Assembly: GCA_037893225.1 (NCBI GenBank)
Contig: JAZGUH010000145.1
Span: forward strand, 1,240,001 to 1,304,000
Direction of reading: 5' to 3'
Length of the DNA stretch: 64,000 nt
Origin: Hippasteria phrygiana
Lineage: Eukaryota; Echinodermata; Asteroidea; Valvatida; Goniasteridae
Shown: positions 62,601 to 64,000 of the stretch, piece after piece
How the letters are laid out: each line of letters starts with the position of its first letter
Position numbering within the stretch: position 1 is the stretch's first letter
Notes under the pieces: generated by a model
The model's input: the letters and a program-made list of their open reading frames with translations, nothing else
The model's database searches: none
What the model was told of the DNA's origin: nothing
Position numbers and translations under genes: made by a program

Positions 62601-63975
62601 GATGGTAAGCGAAGAAACTACCACTATCCCAACCTGGTGAAATACTTCCCCTTTCTTTCCCTGGTACCTCCCCGTAGGCTACTTCGTAATATTCATTACA
62701 ACTCACCCCTTTTCGATACGAGTTCCACTTTGCAAATCGCCGCCATCAGCAGAGGATTTAGGTCAGATATTGGGCTTCCGGTTGCTATGTTACCACCCAA
62801 CGACTGGAAGCAAGTAACAATCAAGGAAACTACAACCAGAATGTATGCCATTTTAAGAAAGTGTAGCCATTCAGAGATTGAAAACGTCTGCTTCGTTTCC
62901 CCCCAAAACCTTCAGTTTTGTCATTTTATTTATCTGTAAAAAAGGGCGCTCTACAGGCGGCCATTATACTAGATACTTTGATATTTTGCGCGTGTTAAAT
63001 TTGCACCATGCCATATATGTTGAACGAGTCGCCCAATACAGAAAACGCATAGTGTTAATATGACAGCAGTGTTTGAAGACACTAAGCTTGCTATAGGCCT
63101 AATTGTATATTTAGTGATATTGTCATTTGTAGCACAAAGTGAAAGGTACGATACACACACACAATGGGCGTCGCCAGGATTTTTTCCAGAGGGGAAAAAT
63201 CTCAAATTCCTTGTACTTTCCCTGGCATATTATTAATGTATTATTTTTTTTGAGGGTGGGTGGGAGGAATTTGCACACTCCGGACGCTCATGTTGTTAAA
63301 TGTGAATTGAATTGACAGTAAGATGACCCTTCGTTTTCTTTTTATTATGTGTTTAATTTGTTATATTTTCTATTTCTAGTGGAGGGAGAAAGTCCCCCCA
63401 CCCCCCACCCCCCACCCCCCACGACGCCCATGACCCACACGGCATTGGTTGTGATTGGGGCAATAAGACTTACTTTTGAACTTAAATTCAAATGCACTTG
63501 ACACCTGCTTAGATAATTTAAACTTGAAAGGAATGAAAGACATGAAAGGAATAGCCATCACTTTCACATTCTTCAATTCCCATTCAATATTCGCAGTTTC
63601 TGTTACTCTTCGATACTTACAGCAACATTTCTGATCTGTTGTCCAGCAAACCAGCGTAGCATCTCAACAAAAGCTGCATACACACGAATCTTAGGCTCTG
63701 CTCAAAACCAAAAAGAAAACCAACAAATAGTTGTTTTGCTTGTTACAATTACACTCTGATTGTGGAGTGCAGATTTTATCTATTAATGCCTGTGAATTCC
63801 TACTTACCGGGATGTGCTTGTATGACGTTTTGTAGATAGTCATTGAGTGACGTCAGAGGCACTGACGCCCCTACTCTGATTCCAGTGGGAGTGGTTTCGA
63901 TATTGGTTAAGTTAGGAATGTGATTCAGATCAATCAACACAGGATACATCTGATTCTTGAACTTCACTTCCACAC
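56625..63975 (-). CDS. Xanthine dehydrogenase/aldehyde oxidase family gene (partial, nine exons)
   Basis: Nine exons on the minus strand (63,975-63,808; 63,697-63,621; 62,803-62,707; 61,539-61,433; 60,185-60,001; 59,250-59,085; 57,699-57,607; 56,958-56,841; 56,676-56,625) join in phase for 1,063 nt, about 354 codons. They cover the FAD-binding domain ('[17 protein letters not shown]', '[15 protein letters not shown]'), its C-terminal part ('[15 protein letters not shown]'), the linker ('[14 protein letters not shown]') and the start of the molybdopterin domain ('VGRPLTHQ', '[10 protein letters not shown]'). The family oxidises hypoxanthine/xanthine or aldehydes using Mo cofactor, 2Fe-2S clusters and [16 protein letters not shown] favours xanthine dehydrogenase. 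The iron-sulphur N-terminus lies beyond 64,000. The Mo-domain remainder is not seen to the left. Confidence 0.9.
56841..56958 (-). CDS. Oxidase exon: start of molybdopterin-binding domain
   Basis: Reads '[20 protein letters not shown]' and '[19 protein letters not shown]'. VGRPLxHxxAxxQxTGEAxYxDD is the conserved entry to the molybdenum domain. Acceptor TATCTCAG, donor GTCAGT, ends in phase 1. Confidence 0.9.
57165..57320 (-). mobile_element. tRNA-derived SINE-like repeat, copy 1
   Basis: The minus strand contains GGGTTCGAATCCCACC, a Pol III B-box, followed by 'CAGTCCCTGCCTGATTCCG' and a tail ending near 'CACCCC'. The same order is found at 62,508-62,638. It lies in an intron of the oxidase gene. 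Confidence 0.6.
57607..57699 (-). CDS. Oxidase exon: interdomain linker
   Basis: A 31-codon phase-0 exon reading '[20 protein letters not shown]' and '[11 protein letters not shown]', between an acceptor TTTGAAG and donor GTAGGA. The linker is poorly conserved in the family, but QxxQ before the next exon's 'EVP' fits its usual position. The acceptor is weaker than the others. Confidence 0.75.
59085..59250 (-). CDS. Oxidase exon: [10 protein letters not shown] linker
   Basis: Reads '[20 protein letters not shown]', '[20 protein letters not shown]' and '[15 protein letters not shown]', matching [24 protein letters not shown] of the family. Acceptor ATAACAG, donor GTGAGG, ends in phase 0. Confidence 0.9.
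60001..60185 (-). CDS. Oxidase exon: C-terminal FAD domain
   Basis: Reads '[20 protein letters not shown]', '[20 protein letters not shown]' and '[19 protein letters not shown]'. FKQAxRRxDDIA and YGGMA are hallmarks of the CO-dehydrogenase flavoprotein C-terminal domain. Ends in phase 2. Confidence 0.9.
60401..60562. mobile_element. Short MITE-like inverted repeat
   Basis: TTTACACATACGCGAC at the left is repeated inverted at the right end (60,547-60,562). The interior is rich in CGTACG- and GTCGCGCGAC-like words. No coding potential. Confidence 0.6.
60572..61227. mobile_element. Foldback MITE with probable TA target duplication
   Basis: Terminal inverted repeats of about 20 bp (AAGCCCCAGTCCCACTAGGA and its inverse) flanked on each side by TA. 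The interior consists of permutations of the word TCGTGCGAC and its complement, which makes it able to fold extensively. TA duplication suggests mobilisation by a Tc1/mariner-type enzyme. Intronic in the oxidase gene. Confidence 0.7.
61433..61539 (-). CDS. Oxidase exon: FFxGYRxT segment
   Basis: Reads '[19 protein letters not shown]' then '[17 protein letters not shown]', matching the FFxGYRKT...EILLxIxIPxS block of the FAD domain. Acceptor CTTTCAG, donor GTACGC, ends in phase 0. Confidence 0.88.
61849..62252. mobile_element. MITE-like inverted-repeat element
   Basis: Left end GTATTCGAAACCCTGTTCGC and right end (inverted) GTATTCCAAAACCCGTTCTC are imperfect inverted repeats. A 10-bp palindrome arm pair (GTTCGCGGGT/ACCCGCGAAC) sits inside the left end. 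A 64-codon open frame inside is not considered a gene. Confidence 0.5.
62508..62638 (-). mobile_element. tRNA-derived SINE-like repeat, copy 2
   Basis: The minus strand has 'GGTTGGGATAGTGGTAG' (A-box-like) about 30 bp before GGGTTCGAATCCCGCC (B-box), then 'CAGTCCCTGCCTGATTCCG' as in 57,165-57,320. Intronic, just upstream on the plus axis of the 62,707 exon. Confidence 0.65.
62707..62803 (-). CDS. Oxidase exon: GGN / SPISDLNP motif
   Basis: Starts '[19 protein letters not shown]' and continues '[13 protein letters not shown]'. This is the FAD-binding signature of the family; SPISDLNP with N after GG is the xanthine dehydrogenase form as I recall it. Acceptor CTTCCAG, donor GTGAGT, ends in phase 1. 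Confidence 0.9.
63163..63432. repeat. Inverted-repeat fragment with a C-rich minisatellite
   Basis: 'ATGGGCGTCG' near 63,164 recurs inverted near 63,422 ('CGACGCCCAT'). The interior ends with repeated CCCCCCA units (about 63,395-63,420). Probably a decayed interspersed repeat. Confidence 0.4.
63621..63697 (-). CDS. Oxidase exon: FAD-binding helix
   Basis: Reads '[20 protein letters not shown]' then 'QIRNVA' between an AGCAG acceptor and GTAAGT donor. The LRWFAGxQ motif is typical of xanthine dehydrogenase just before the GGN segment. Ends in phase 0. Confidence 0.88.
63808..63975 (-). CDS. Oxidase exon: FAD-binding domain, first part
   Basis: Acceptor TTTCAG, donor GTAAGT. Begins with the last two bases of a Gly codon and reads '[17 protein letters not shown]', '[19 protein letters not shown]' and '[18 protein letters not shown]'. 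This corresponds to the FAD-domain segment that begins 'EMKFKN' in animal xanthine dehydrogenases. Ends in phase 1. Confidence 0.88.
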
Positions 63976-64000
63976 CTGAAATTAATTTATACAGAAGATT

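Overview
This is eukaryotic, repeat-rich DNA. It has spliced exons with GT-AG boundaries, a Tx1-like LINE, Helitron-like ends, MITEs, tRNA-derived SINE-like repeats and large AT-rich satellite arrays. A decayed transposon carrying RAG1-like and RAG2-like coding remnants, together with this style of repeats, points to a marine invertebrate deuterostome (lancelet, hemichordate or echinoderm). The species cannot be fixed from the sequence alone.

Layout. About 1-54,481 is a large tandem segmental duplication. One unit is: a non-coding module of about 5 kb (copies at 1-3,986, 11,291-16,134 and 32,991-38,770), then a satellite block full of paired TGACGTCA palindromes (3,987-5,364, 16,135-27,040, 44,377-54,481), then a full-length non-LTR retrotransposon (5,365-11,290 and 27,041-32,990). 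The third unit has no LINE inside the window. LINE copy A has two intact ORFs: a zinc-knuckle ORF1 of 475 aa and an endonuclease/reverse transcriptase ORF2 of 1,150 aa. Copy B has a frameshift at the ORF1 start, and a nonsense codon and a frameshift in ORF2.

The most notable object is 38,771-44,371. This 5,601-bp insertion is present only in copy 3 of the module. Copies 1 and 2 keep the empty site, and the insertion is flanked by a 5-bp duplication (GGAAA). Its ends are imperfect inverted repeats starting CAC. On its minus strand it carries a RAG1-like N-terminal zinc-binding region broken by two homopolymer frameshifts, short pieces that look like RAG1 core, and one exon with a RAG2-type Kelch repeat and its CxxC motif. 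I interpret it as a degraded ProtoRAG-like transposon with an unusual same-strand gene order.

The satellite blocks contain several monomer families (about 605, 401 and 150 bp) that all carry the TGACGTCA-TGA-TGACGTCA dyad. Repeated Helitron-like 3' termini (GGAAAAGCC, hairpin, CTAG, T) are embedded in them. The last of these, at 54,445-54,481, marks the boundary between the repeat block and unique DNA.

From 54,482 to 64,000 the sequence is mostly unique. Nine consecutive exons on the minus strand encode the FAD-binding, CO-dehydrogenase-like and start of the molybdopterin region of a xanthine dehydrogenase/aldehyde oxidase family enzyme. Their phases join without a break over about 354 codons. 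The 3' two-fifths or so of the gene is not seen before the repeat block. The introns and flank carry inverted-repeat elements (one with TTA and one with TA duplications) and SINE-like repeats.
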